A stretch of DNA of 64,000 nucleotides, from contig LGRX02035483.1 in assembly GCA_001247695.2 (NCBI GenBank), positions 372,001 through 436,000 of the forward strand, read 5' to 3'. The DNA is from Cymbomonas tetramitiformis. Its lineage: Eukaryota > Chlorophyta > Pyramimonadophyceae > Pyramimonadales > Pyramimonadaceae. Positions 28,150-36,103 of this stretch are shown one piece after another. Each line of letters begins with the position of its first letter. Within the stretch, counting starts at the first letter, position 1. Made by a program: the position numbers and the translations under genes. The notes under the pieces were generated by a model. It had not been told where the DNA came from. It did no database searches and saw only the letters and a program-made list of their open reading frames with translations.

Positions 28150-29448
28150 TTACGCCCGTGGTCGAAAATTGCACTTGCAATGCATTTTAGAGTATAAGTA
28201 CTTCTTCGCGTCGAAGTCTTTGTCGTCTTCCGCCAAACAGTCGACAGTTCCACCGCGGATGTACAACAGACGTCCGGTGTGCATATCGAGGTGCTTTTGT
28301 ACGCTCGGCGTGCCGTGTTCGTCTTTCGGGATCTTCATACACACCCGACAGAACCGGTGATCGCTATCGGAGCGCGAGTAGTCGTACATTCTTCCCAGTA
28401 CGGATACGCAGTCGTAGGCCAAAACGCACGACGCGGCGCAGGTATAGCCAGCAATGACTTTGACGGAAGGCATGTTGTCCTCCGACACCTTGCAAAAACT
28501 CAGTTTGTACAAATAACGCCCGCACGTGATGCCACACAGTGCGCATTGTCGGTGAGGACTATTGTCCCATTCCACTGCGTAGCACATACCCAAACGCCGG
28601 AAGGGAGAAATTAAGCACGGCTCCAGGGCGCACTTCAGCGTCTCGTTCGCGTTGATTTCCAACCCCATGCACAAAGCGACGTTGATCACACAGTCGAATA
28701 GCTGTCTCGTTTGCGCTGGCATGTTCGGATATCCGGTGGTCTTGGCCAAAGCGCGCGTCCAACCCCAGCACATATAAGCCGCCACCTCGGTGTGACCCAT
28801 GCGGTCCAACCAGGAGCGGGGATCGTAGATGGTGCGATGGACGTTCTGTGACCAGACGTGGTTGTCGTATAACGAGTAGTTCGTATGCTCTCTCTGAAGA
28901 CAGTCCAAAGATACGACATCGTCCGCCTCGAAAACGCCCGATTCGTCGTACCACGTTATCCGAGCAACTCCTGAATCGTGAGACGAGAGACCAAGATCGA
29001 GCGCCCGTATCAAAGCGCTCGCCTCACTGCCGTCGTGCATACGCACAACCACCGCCTGTCCAGGGACCACGCACATAATCTGCGATGGATCGCTTTCCTC
29101 TGGCTTCAGTATCCACGCCATCTGCGCATCTACGCAATCGTTCTTAACGTAAACGTCTGTGCGAGCCAAAGGGGTATCCGGTTTCTCGACGTGCGCCTCT
29201 TGAGAATCGTCTCCGAGCGACGCCTCACTACTCGAGGTGCTCGCTTTTGTTCGACGCGCCTTTTTCCTGCGCGTGCGGTTTTCGGTGTTTGTTCGGGTTT
29301 CTTTACACGAAATCGATTGATCGACCTTCTTCCAAAGTTTGTTCACCAGGCGCATCTCGACCGACATCTCGCGCACGATCCGCTGCACGCGACGCTGCAA
29401 TTGTCGTGCGCGTTTCACGTGCAGTTTCAAACTCGCTCGGTCGGACAT
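28150..29448 (-). CDS. Putative zinc-binding protein, 432 aa
   Basis: 432 aa from the ATG at 29448; the frame is open to 29622 but those codons lie in the repeat R10. Residues about 1-90 are basic with possible helix; about 85-110 Ser-rich. The C-terminal half holds Cys-x2-Cys-x3-Cys (Cys-Ala-Leu-Cys-Gly-Ile-Thr-Cys), a later Cys-Ala-Ala-Ser-Cys, then Cys-Arg-Val-Cys with a distant His-x3-His, so two zinc sites are plausible. No known family recognised. A GTTCGATCGAC motif lies 86 nt upstream. The gene is bounded by MITE-like copies in opposite orientation (R9, R10), a layout seen when a gene is carried by repeats, but no transposase signature was found in it. Confidence 0.55.
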   Translation of the reverse strand: MSDRASLKLHVKRARQLQRRVQRIVREMSVEMRLVNKLWKKVDQSISCKETRTNTENRTRRKKARRTKASTSSSEASLGDDSQEAHVEKPDTPLARTDVYVKNDCVDAQMAWILKPEESDPSQIMCVVPGQAVVVRMHDGSEASALIRALDLGLSSHDSGVARITWYDESGVFEADDVVSLDCLQREHTNYSLYDNHVWSQNVHRTIYDPRSWLDRMGHTEVAAYMCWGWTRALAKTTGYPNMPAQTRQLFDCVINVALCMGLEINANETLKCALEPCLISPFRRLGMCYAVEWDNSPHRQCALCGITCGRYLYKLSFCKVSEDNMPSVKVIAGYTCAASCVLAYDCVSVLGRMYDYSRSDSDHRFCRVCMKIPKDEHGTPSVQKHLDMHTGRLLYIRGGTVDCLAEDDKDFDAKKYLYSKMHCKCNFRPRA

Positions 29449-29533
29449 GACCAAAGACAAAAACCTCGATGTTGAGAGTAAGCAGCACGTGTTGCACAGC
29501 ATTGAATGCCTCTGTCGTCGCATAGAGTGTAAT

Positions 29534-29544
29534 GTTCGATCGAC
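29534..29544 (-). promoter_or_regulatory. GTTCGATCGAC motif
   Basis: Exact copy, 86 nt upstream of the start at 29448. Confidence 0.5.
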
Positions 29545-29589
29545 GATATTTTTTAAATCGGTTTGTATCAAAGTTGGTATCTTGTTTGT

Positions 29590-29720
29590 ATGTGTTGAGT
29601 GTAAGTCTTCAAGAATTTGCATTGTGAACGCATAATGATAATATTATGAACGATGTGAAGAGTGACAACATCCCTTTCGTGGTGTGCCCATCTTTGTCTA
29701 ACATAAACTCTCAAATACAC
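29590..29720 (-). repeat. MITE-like repeat, copy R10
   Basis: Minus-strand copy: AAGTCTTCAAGAATTTGCAT, ATAATGATAATATTATGAA, TGTGAAGAGTGACAACATCC. The terminal inverted repeats are weak. The two convergent-side genes end or begin at its borders. Confidence 0.6.
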
Positions 29721-30313
29721 GGTATTTCAATCTGGTTGACCTTTTGAATGAAGCGCAACAATACTCGAAAAAAATCGGACTCGAGGACTGTGTTGCTTGA
29801 ATACAGAATTAAATTGTTCCGCGTCTCACCGGTACGCGCTTGACCAAACTTTATGTCGTGCATGTACCCTAAGCTGGACCACATGGGAATTTCGTGTCCG
29901 TCGAACCAGTGACGTAGAATCTCTTGTCTCTTGTGCACATCGTTGTGATTGGCTCGTGATACGGAGGCGGGTAGAAATAAAGTGGGATTTTGAATCTTAA
30001 ATACATTCCAGTGATAAGCGTTCAGTTCGCGCGTGGTGTTGTGGGTGTTGATGTCAATCAAAATCTTCGCCAGTACACGCACAACATCAGCATTGTCGAA
30101 ACAGTTAACCACTCGTCTCACGTCAATAGCTCCGTCGGTGGTTACGTTGTTTGCATTTATGTGTGCGAGCGTTCCCTCTCGGTGCATAGTTTCAACGGCA
30201 TACGATAACAAACTTGCGATGTGTTTCAGTTTTTGGTGCGTGGTGTCGTACACCTTTAGACATTCCGCGGCTAGCGTCACATGTGTCACGGTCAAGGATC
30301 CTTCGACCAACAT
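29711..30313 (-). CDS. Unrecognised protein, 200 aa
   Basis: 200 aa from the ATG at 30313. The frame stays open to 30517 but that part is Arg/His/Pro-rich and runs through the TATA box and a CG hairpin, so it is not likely to be coding. The protein is helical with a Phe/Tyr/Trp-rich C-terminus and no motif I recognise. A minus-strand TATA run (30395-30407) 85-95 nt upstream supports the start. The last few codons overlap repeat R10. Confidence 0.6.
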   Translation of the reverse strand: MLVEGSLTVTHVTLAAECLKVYDTTHQKLKHIASLLSYAVETMHREGTLAHINANNVTTDGAIDVRRVVNCFDNADVVRVLAKILIDINTHNTTRELNAYHWNVFKIQNPTLFLPASVSRANHNDVHKRQEILRHWFDGHEIPMWSSLGYMHDIKFGQARTGETRNNLILYSSNTVLESDFFRVLLRFIQKVNQIEIPCI

Positions 30314-30394
30314 CCGAAACCTTGTCTTGTCGCACAGTCCAACTTGTTTGCCTGCAAGCAAGATTTTTGAAGACGCATCACGTGCGCGTGCGTG

Positions 30395-30407
30395 TTTATA
30401 TATATAT
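30395..30407 (-). promoter_or_regulatory. TATA run for 29711-30313 gene
   Basis: Minus-strand ATATATATATAAA about 90 nt upstream of the ATG at 30313. Confidence 0.55.
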
Positions 30408-30497
30408 GCGTGTGGATGTGTTCGTGCGTGCGAAGATTCGCGACGAACATACGCACCAAGTCGCGGATCGTTGGGCGGTCGCGTTTTGGGTCGGCGT

Positions 30498-30545
30498 AAA
30501 ACGCGCGCGCGAGGCACCCCCCATGCCTCGCGCGCGCGAAAAATG
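30498..30545. repeat. CG hairpin family, perfect copy
   Basis: Arms CGCGCGCGCGAGGCA and TGCCTCGCGCGCGCG flank a loop of CCCCCCA. Near-perfect palindrome able to form a stem of about 15 bp plus AT flanks. Confidence 0.8.
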
Positions 30546-30555
30546 ATAAATAGTT

Positions 30556-30696
30556 CTAGCGTATCAATACATTTTTAACGAGCGGTTCGAGGAATCGCTG
30601 ATTCGGTTCCCACATTTGACGGATATTTGCAAACGAGTCCTCAGCTGAGCGATCACACATCCTCTTGTTTTTTTTACTTCTGTGCTGCAAATACAT
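30556..30696 (-). CDS. Possible small protein or exon, 46 aa
   Basis: A minus-strand frame open from 30753 to 30556 reads like protein in its last 45 residues (Asp/Glu/Arg and Trp/Phe mixed, no low complexity). The only ATG is at 30696. It could be a small gene, or a last exon of the nucleoside-hydrolase-like gene just upstream, but no splice pair was convincing. Confidence 0.25.
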   Translation of the reverse strand: MYLQHRSKKNKRMCDRSAEDSFANIRQMWEPNQRFLEPLVKNVLIR

Positions 30697-30791
30697 TTCG
30701 TGCGCTGCGTCGCAATGGGGATCCTCTTTTCCCCCAAAATCGCAGAATTGCAAGATGGGCGATCTCCGTTGTTTGTTTGCCTATGAAAACG

Positions 30792-32426
30792 TTAGGATGC
30801 TTCGGTTGTGAGCAGAGCGTCGACTATCGCATTCAGCACCGCCAGTTCGATATCGCTGATCTCTTTGTAAGCTTCGGGTATTAACAGGCACGTCTCAAAG
30901 CGATGCACTGGGCTCGATTCATCGACCGTGTCCCACACTGGCTGCCAGTTTTCGGCGTATCCAGACTCGATAACCTCGATCGGGCATTCAAACAAAACAT
31001 GATTCATAAAGAGCACGTCCGCGTACCCCTCAAGCGCTTCTCGGAAATTGGCAAAAGAAAAGCCAATAGGTTCAACTCCGGCGACCGCGAAGCGCATCGT
31101 CACTTCGTTGTCCGTCTCGTGCAAATATATCGGCGATTGTTTCAACGCGCGTCTCTTCACCGAATCGTTCATCATTTCACGATAGTACCAGAGCGCCTTC
31201 TGTAAACACTTCTGGTAAACCGGAAGCTCCATTTGTTTATGGTGACGCAACACGTATTTAACTTCCTCCTCGTCGAACCGCGACATCTCTGCAAACGAGT
31301 CCTTGTAAAAATTCAGGACGGTGTTATAGTTGGCGCCTTTGCCGTTGGGAAGAAGCAACCCTATGACAAAGTTGTCGGCCCGCGGCGAAGCGCGTCCCAC
31401 GGTGTTGCGAAAGGCGATTTTTAGGACGTGCGCGACGATGGCCGAGTTGAAGACGGGTTTGGAGTCCCTGTTTGTACGAACGGAACTGAGGTTTTGTAAA
31501 TGGAAAGACGAACATGCCTGTCCACCCGCGTAATCGATCGCGTAGCACTCTCCTTTCCATTTGCACGCATCGTCAAAAAACTGTGCGCTTATCTCGGGCT
31601 TGTAGTTCAACGCGGACCCTCTAGTGTCGCCTCCCAAAAAGTAACGAGGCGGCTCGCGAAGCATCGCGTGGGCTTTCTTCACAAGATCCTGAACATATTC
31701 GCAGTACCGGTCGTACAGCGGACCGATGATGAACACGTCGAGGGGACCCTTCGCCAAGTTGACGCACGGAACCGCAACTTGTTGCACATCGAACACGATT
31801 ATGTTCTTGGTTGTAAAGTCAGACAGATCGCCAACCTCGAGTGGATCTGGAAGATCCAGAAAAGCTCGTAGTTTGCGAAGCTGTCCGAGAAAATCGGGAT
31901 GGGTGAAACAGATATGCAGCGTTATTCCCATGTTGTGTCGCAACCACAGCCCACACAATATGACGAGGAAAACCTCGTCGTCGGCATCTTCGCCGAAATC
32001 GGTAATTGCCAGCAGCGACTTTTTCATCAACTCGTTTTCGAAGACGTACTCCATTTTGTTGTATGTTGTCGACACGTCGGGGGGGGCGCGGGATCTCACC
32101 GTGACGTTTTTTATACTATAATACGGTTTATTTCCTTGAATGCCTGTAACACCGAGGACTGTGCCCAACCGCAACATTTCGGCTTGCCATGCGATTCTTA
32201 CTGGAATGGACGATTCCGTCAGGATATCAGGAATCGATACACCCATTAGAAGGTCGGCATAGAAGGCCAGCACCGTAGGGTCATACGCGGGGGTCAGCGT
32301 GGCGTCGGTGCGTCTGACGAAGTCCTGAAAGTGCGTGTACGCCGTGCGCATCCTTTCATCGAATGACCGCTCTTGCTGCGGACCATCTCGGGCGTGATCG
32401 TCTTCTTCGAGTATCGACGCGGACAT
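30792..32426 (-). CDS. Nucleoside-hydrolase-superfamily-like protein
   Basis: 544 aa from the ATG at 32426; codons further upstream run through a TATA repeat. Residues about 139-157 read Leu-Ala-Ile-Thr-Asp-Phe-Gly-Glu-Asp-Ala-Asp-Asp-Glu-Val, close to the calcium-binding Thr-Asp-x-Gly-x-Asp-x-Asp-Asp-Glu of nucleoside hydrolases and related DUF1593 proteins. A second family-like block is Leu-Asp-Val-Phe-Ile-Ile-Gly-Pro-Leu (about 229-237) and a Gly-Gly-Asp-Thr-Arg-Gly near 265. The family cleaves the N-glycosidic bond of ribonucleosides. The C-terminal 200 residues are extra and unrecognised. A nucleotide-salvage or signalling role is inferred. Minus-strand TATA run at 32494-32511. Confidence 0.55.
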   Translation of the reverse strand: MSASILEEDDHARDGPQQERSFDERMRTAYTHFQDFVRRTDATLTPAYDPTVLAFYADLLMGVSIPDILTESSIPVRIAWQAEMLRLGTVLGVTGIQGNKPYYSIKNVTVRSRAPPDVSTTYNKMEYVFENELMKKSLLAITDFGEDADDEVFLVILCGLWLRHNMGITLHICFTHPDFLGQLRKLRAFLDLPDPLEVGDLSDFTTKNIIVFDVQQVAVPCVNLAKGPLDVFIIGPLYDRYCEYVQDLVKKAHAMLREPPRYFLGGDTRGSALNYKPEISAQFFDDACKWKGECYAIDYAGGQACSSFHLQNLSSVRTNRDSKPVFNSAIVAHVLKIAFRNTVGRASPRADNFVIGLLLPNGKGANYNTVLNFYKDSFAEMSRFDEEEVKYVLRHHKQMELPVYQKCLQKALWYYREMMNDSVKRRALKQSPIYLHETDNEVTMRFAVAGVEPIGFSFANFREALEGYADVLFMNHVLFECPIEVIESGYAENWQPVWDTVDESSPVHRFETCLLIPEAYKEISDIELAVLNAIVDALLTTEAS

Positions 32427-32493
32427 GTCGATCGAACTCACATAACCGAAGCAGCGCACGAGCGTGTACAAAGATCTTACGACCGACGCTTGC

Positions 32494-32511
32494 ATATATA
32501 TATATATATAC
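32494..32511 (-). promoter_or_regulatory. TATA run between divergent genes
   Basis: (TA)9, 68-85 nt upstream of the minus gene (ATG 32426) and 52-69 nt upstream of the plus gene (ATG 32563). It may be a shared bidirectional promoter. Confidence 0.6.
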
Positions 32512-32562
32512 ACCAGCGACGCGAATATTTACTTCTAACGTTTTCAAAATACTCTCACGCTC

Positions 32563-33122
32563 ATGACGCACGTTCATCCGTGTGCGACTTACACTGGTTG
32601 GACATACTCGTCGAAAGTGACAGAATTTGTGGATCGAGAATGGAATTACATCTCCGAGCACCACCTCGATCCTCTCGCTTGGAAATGCATCGGCGACACC
32701 AGCAGAGCGCGGAGTATGAATTACTATTGCGCTCTCTACGGGTCTAAAAATTGCGGCGTGGAAACGAAAGACGCTAAGGTACGATCCAGCGCCTGCTCCA
32801 CGCAAGGAAACCAGGTGCATCCGATACGATCGACAAACATAAGGGGCACGGGTTGGCTTTGCAGGACGCTCCGAGTTTGACCGAAGTGACCGCCGCTGCT
32901 TGCAGAACGCGATGGCCCGAGAAGGAGGTAGCCATGGACGTGTTGAACGAACGACTGGGAAGCCTGGTGGCTGGGCTGGACGCAGACGATCCACTGACGT
33001 GGGAGTGGGCGCAGTTCCACGACTCTCTGAGCGGCTGCCTCGCCTTTCTGCGCAGTCGGCGCCAACTACAGCAGCATTCGGTTGTTGATGCACGGTATTT
33101 TAAGGCGGTCACTCATGGGTGA
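32563..33122 (+). CDS. Two-exon unknown protein, 157 aa
   Basis: Exons 32563-32778 and 32865-33122. Exon 1 (72 aa) is rich in Trp, Tyr, His and Cys; exon 2 (85 aa) is helical with a Trp-Glu-Trp motif. Neither half is recognised. Without splicing exon 1 would end at a stop at 32878-32880 and exon 2 would have no start. The TATA run at 32494-32511 lies 52 nt upstream. A further frame (33082-33399) could be joined by a 46-nt intron, shorter than all others here, so I end the gene at 33122. Confidence 0.55.
32779..32864 (+). other. Intron of 32563 gene
   Basis: 86 nt, donor GTACGA, acceptor GGCTTTGCAG, phase 0. Confidence 0.6.
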
Positions 33123-33394
33123 CACGTTTTTGGATCGCAGTCCCCTCGGACCTCTGCCGTATATCACTGGCGCAACGCCTGTTGTCATCTCGTCACCAAG
33201 GCACACGCGCGGAGTCTACAGATCTTGCATAAAGGCTCGTTTGGTCGACCGGTGTACGCGCGCTTCGACGAGCACTCGCGAGCTGAAGACATACAACGGT
33301 CGTAACAGGTCATTCCGAGTACGTGTTGCACATATCTTTATATCGTTAGTTTCAAAACAAAAGAGTTTCTATCAAAAGAACATAATATTTACAC

Positions 33395-33530
33395 ATTGAT
33401 TGTCACTTGTTGACATGTGTGATAAATCATTCCGATTTACTCGTAGTTATCATTCCCTTGTAAATTACAATCGATGTAAAGAGCGGGGAGATACCGTTCA
33501 CAAACTTCTCACAACCCTTAATGGGCGCTG
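33395..33530 (-). repeat. MITE-like repeat, copy R11
   Basis: Minus-strand copy: TGACATGTGTGATAAATCAT, TTACAATCGATGTAAAGAGC and TTCACAAACTTCTCACAACC. Ends are diverged. Confidence 0.55.
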
Positions 33531-33580
33531 TTAACCACCGCGGTGCGTCCGGTCAGAGCGTGTCTGATGGTGGCAGATGA

Positions 33581-33632
33581 TATTTTTCGCGCGCGCGGGA
33601 CATAGGGGGTCGTCTCGCGCGCGAAAAAATAT
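33581..33632. repeat. CG hairpin family, inverted copy
   Basis: Arms ATATTTTTCGCGCGCGCG and TCTCGCGCGCGAAAAAATAT around a loop with a G-run (AGGGGG), so this copy is in the opposite orientation to the C-run copies. AT ends extend the stem. Confidence 0.75.
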
Positions 33633-33761
33633 TGCGACTCGGTCGACCGGACTTCGTGAAGCACGAACACACAAGCGACCGCTGGTCCAAACTTCACCGG
33701 GCGGTGGGAATCACGAATGACGACGAGTTTGGGAATACCGAAGGACACAGTGTACTTTGCG

Positions 33762-35270
33762 TTACGCATAAGCTTCTTTTTCTAAGCCTATGTAATAAGC
33801 CTTAAACATCTTTATATGTTGGTTCGTGTTGTGACCATCTTCGCTCTCACCTTCATGCACATCCTCGCCCTCAATTTCATGTACATCTTCGCCCTCGCTT
33901 TCATGTACATCTTCGCCCTCGCTTTCATCTCCATTCTCGCCCTCGCTTTCATCTCCATCCTCGCCCTCGCTTTCATCTCCATCCTCGCCCTCACTTACAG
34001 CTTCGTTCTCGCCCTCACTTACAGCTTCGTTCTCGCCCTCGCTTTCATCTTCACTGTTGTCGGGCGAGTACAAAAAAGAGAACATCGTCTCAGATTCAGT
34101 GGGATGTCGCCAATTGTCTTTAAGAAAACAGTCGGCATCAAAGACTGACCGATAGGCAAATAGCGTTTGCGCTACTTGTCGCGCTTTCGTTCTCTGCTCC
34201 ACGTCGTCCGAAGAAAACATGCGCGCGACTGGAGCGACGCGTAAAAAGTTAAGTATCAGCGGGCTATAAGTAGGTCCGCAAACGTAGGGAAAACACGGTG
34301 TCCGGAAAATGACATTTCCGTGAAAATCGTGAAGCGCCAGATCAAGAAGAAGCGGCGCGCCGTATTCGTTGTGGCATACGTGTACAAAGCTAGCAGAAAA
34401 TACGGCCTCTTCAAATTCCGGCGTCGTGTCATACGCTTGCAGTTGAAATTCATCATGGTAGTTGATATCTTCATCCGCCTTGTCAGAATCCCTCATGTTT
34501 TCGTGGAAATGCATAAGACCGAGAGAAACTCTTCCTGATCCCAGAGTGATTTTGAGCCGCGGTACAAGACTGATAGTATCCATGACAGTCTCCTCGATGC
34601 GAAGATCTGAAACGCCTTGACCGGATAGGGAATCTTTTTGATATACCAAGTACGCCAAGAAAGCGACAAAGGCGTCGAAGGGTGTTGTTTTGTTTTCTTG
34701 TGCGTAAAAATCTATCGGCGAGTTGTCGTGCAGTGCCAATATCTCATCAAGAGGCCACGCCAGCGGAATATCCGAAACCCGACCTTCGTTTTCATTCGTG
34801 TGGTTACAAAGCGTGAAATGCGTGTAATCGGTGTTGAGAGATTCCGGTAAGTCGACTTGCACATTCGGATTTGCCAATTTCAGAGTTTCGATGTATATTC
34901 GGTCGTTCGCAAAAATCCGGTATAAAGAATCAAATTTGCTCGATATTTGCATTACGATAACATCAACGGTGTTGATGTGCGACCCGGCCATCAGCGTTCG
35001 GCAAAACGACTCCCTGGACACTTCGCGATCGTTATAAGTACAACGGGTTTCTAGGTGCGGTTTTTCGGAGTCTCCCTCGTATTTGTTGTAATTACGAAAG
35101 CCATACCCCCTACAATTCTTGGACCATTCGCACGGAAAAATCACGGTACCTGCACCCTCTCTTGACGATCTTCGAAGTCTTGCGTAAACATTTCGGCGCG
35201 TATTTTCCATGTCCTCATCCCACTCGTCGTGTTCTGCGAGGTGATCCACGATGATGTCCTGAAGCGACAT
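33762..35270 (-). CDS. Protein with acidic tandem-repeat C-terminus
   Basis: 502 aa. Residues 1-400 are a globular domain of unknown family with many Asp/His/Tyr. From about 405 to 480 the chain is a run of eight-residue units based on Ser-Glu-Gly-Glu-Asp/Asn-x-x-Glu, about ten copies, with unit variants (Gly-Asp-Glu, Glu-Ala-Val, Val-His-Glu) grouped in blocks as expected from stepwise duplication. The last 20 residues are ordinary. Polyacidic tails often bind basic proteins such as histones, an inference. A minus-strand TATA box (GTATAAATAAT, 35346-35355) lies about 80 nt upstream of the ATG. Confidence 0.65.
   Translation of the reverse strand: MSLQDIIVDHLAEHDEWDEDMENTRRNVYARLRRSSREGAGTVIFPCEWSKNCRGYGFRNYNKYEGDSEKPHLETRCTYNDREVSRESFCRTLMAGSHINTVDVIVMQISSKFDSLYRIFANDRIYIETLKLANPNVQVDLPESLNTDYTHFTLCNHTNENEGRVSDIPLAWPLDEILALHDNSPIDFYAQENKTTPFDAFVAFLAYLVYQKDSLSGQGVSDLRIEETVMDTISLVPRLKITLGSGRVSLGLMHFHENMRDSDKADEDINYHDEFQLQAYDTTPEFEEAVFSASFVHVCHNEYGAPLLLDLALHDFHGNVIFRTPCFPYVCGPTYSPLILNFLRVAPVARMFSSDDVEQRTKARQVAQTLFAYRSVFDADCFLKDNWRHPTESETMFSFLYSPDNSEDESEGENEAVSEGENEAVSEGEDGDESEGEDGDESEGENGDESEGEDVHESEGEDVHEIEGEDVHEGESEDGHNTNQHIKMFKAYYIGLEKEAYA
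33835..34055 (-). repeat. 24-nt tandem repeats in acidic tail
   Basis: About nine units of 24 nt in frame, with two neighbouring unit types repeated in blocks; nearly identical at DNA level. Confidence 0.8.
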
Positions 35271-35387
35271 GCTTTAAAAAGAGCCGTTGCGTCAAGCGTT
35301 GAAAGAGGTCACTTCCTCTTGTTCAGCGCGTCGAGTACATGTGGTATTATTTATACGCGCGTGCCATTTAATGTCGCCATAATGCTT

Positions 35388-35552
35388 TCGAGGATGTGCA
35401 GGGTTTATTTTTTAGGTGTGGAGGTTTTGTGAATGTGACGTTCCCACTCTTTACACCGACTATAAGCTTATCTCTACGTGTTAACATTTCTTTAAATATC
35501 ACTGCCAAAACAGGAGTGCAGATCCTTGTCCCTTACAAAAAGCGACTCCTGA
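35388..35552 (+). repeat. MITE-like repeat, copy R12
   Basis: Full-length copy: GTGTGGAGGTTTTGTGAATG, TTCCCACTCTTTACACCGAC, CTACGTGTTAACATTTC, ATCACTGCCAAAACAGGAG, and the right end CCCTTACAAAAAGCGACTCC. The left end shows only TTTTTTAGG of the inverted repeat. Confidence 0.75.
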
Positions 35553-35683
35553 ATTGGGATACGCGATCAGCCTGTTTTTGTGAACCACGTTTCGAACGGT
35601 CACAGCGCTCCGTGTAAATCGAAGAAAAAGTGCGTCGGTGCTCATCGATGAGAGGTCGCGACGCGGCGAAGAAGGACCCCTTC

Positions 35684-35750
35684 ATTTTTTTCGCGCGCGA
35701 GACACCCCCCCCTCCCCATGCCTCGCGCGCGCGAAATATTTCAAAGCATC
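35684..35750. repeat. CG hairpin family, copy with long C-run
   Basis: Arms TTTTTTTCGCGCGCGAGA and CCTCGCGCGCGCGAAATATT around CACCCCCCCCTCCCCATG. Same orientation as the 30498 copy. Confidence 0.8.
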
Positions 35751-36024
35751 TCACACCGCTGCGAAGCGACAAATCTTCGAGCGTTCACACCAGCTTCCGA
35801 AAGATATCAAAAGCAAGAACGTGCAGTTTCGACTTATCCACGCACGCATACTATAAAGCTATGTTTGTTTTTTTAATGTTTGCGGTGTTCTTATTCTAGT
35901 CTTCAACGCGAGTTCGTTTTATAGCAATATCCGTATTCGCGCACAGAAAGCATACACAACAGAACTAATCAGAAGTACCTTGACCATCGCGACGATAAAA
36001 ATTCTGCATTTGCACGATCTCATC

Positions 36025-36032
36025 TATAAATA
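36025..36032 (+). promoter_or_regulatory. TATA box for LRR gene
   Basis: TATAAATA 72 nt upstream of the ATG at 36104. Confidence 0.6.
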
Positions 36033-36103
36033 CACGATCAACTAGCTTTGCTGTACCACGAAGTCTCATCGAAGGTTGAGCAAATACGAGTAGCGCCTCG
36101 AAT

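Noticed and set aside
33095..33140. Possible second intron extending the 32563 gene into 33141-33399
   Set aside because: It would be 46 nt, about half the shortest convincing intron here, and the added sequence is Arg/Thr/Ser-rich.
33518..33769. 83-aa minus-strand frame starting inside the last codons of the 33762-35270 gene
   Set aside because: It runs through the CG hairpin and has no promoter; the first 50 residues look protein-like but support is too weak.
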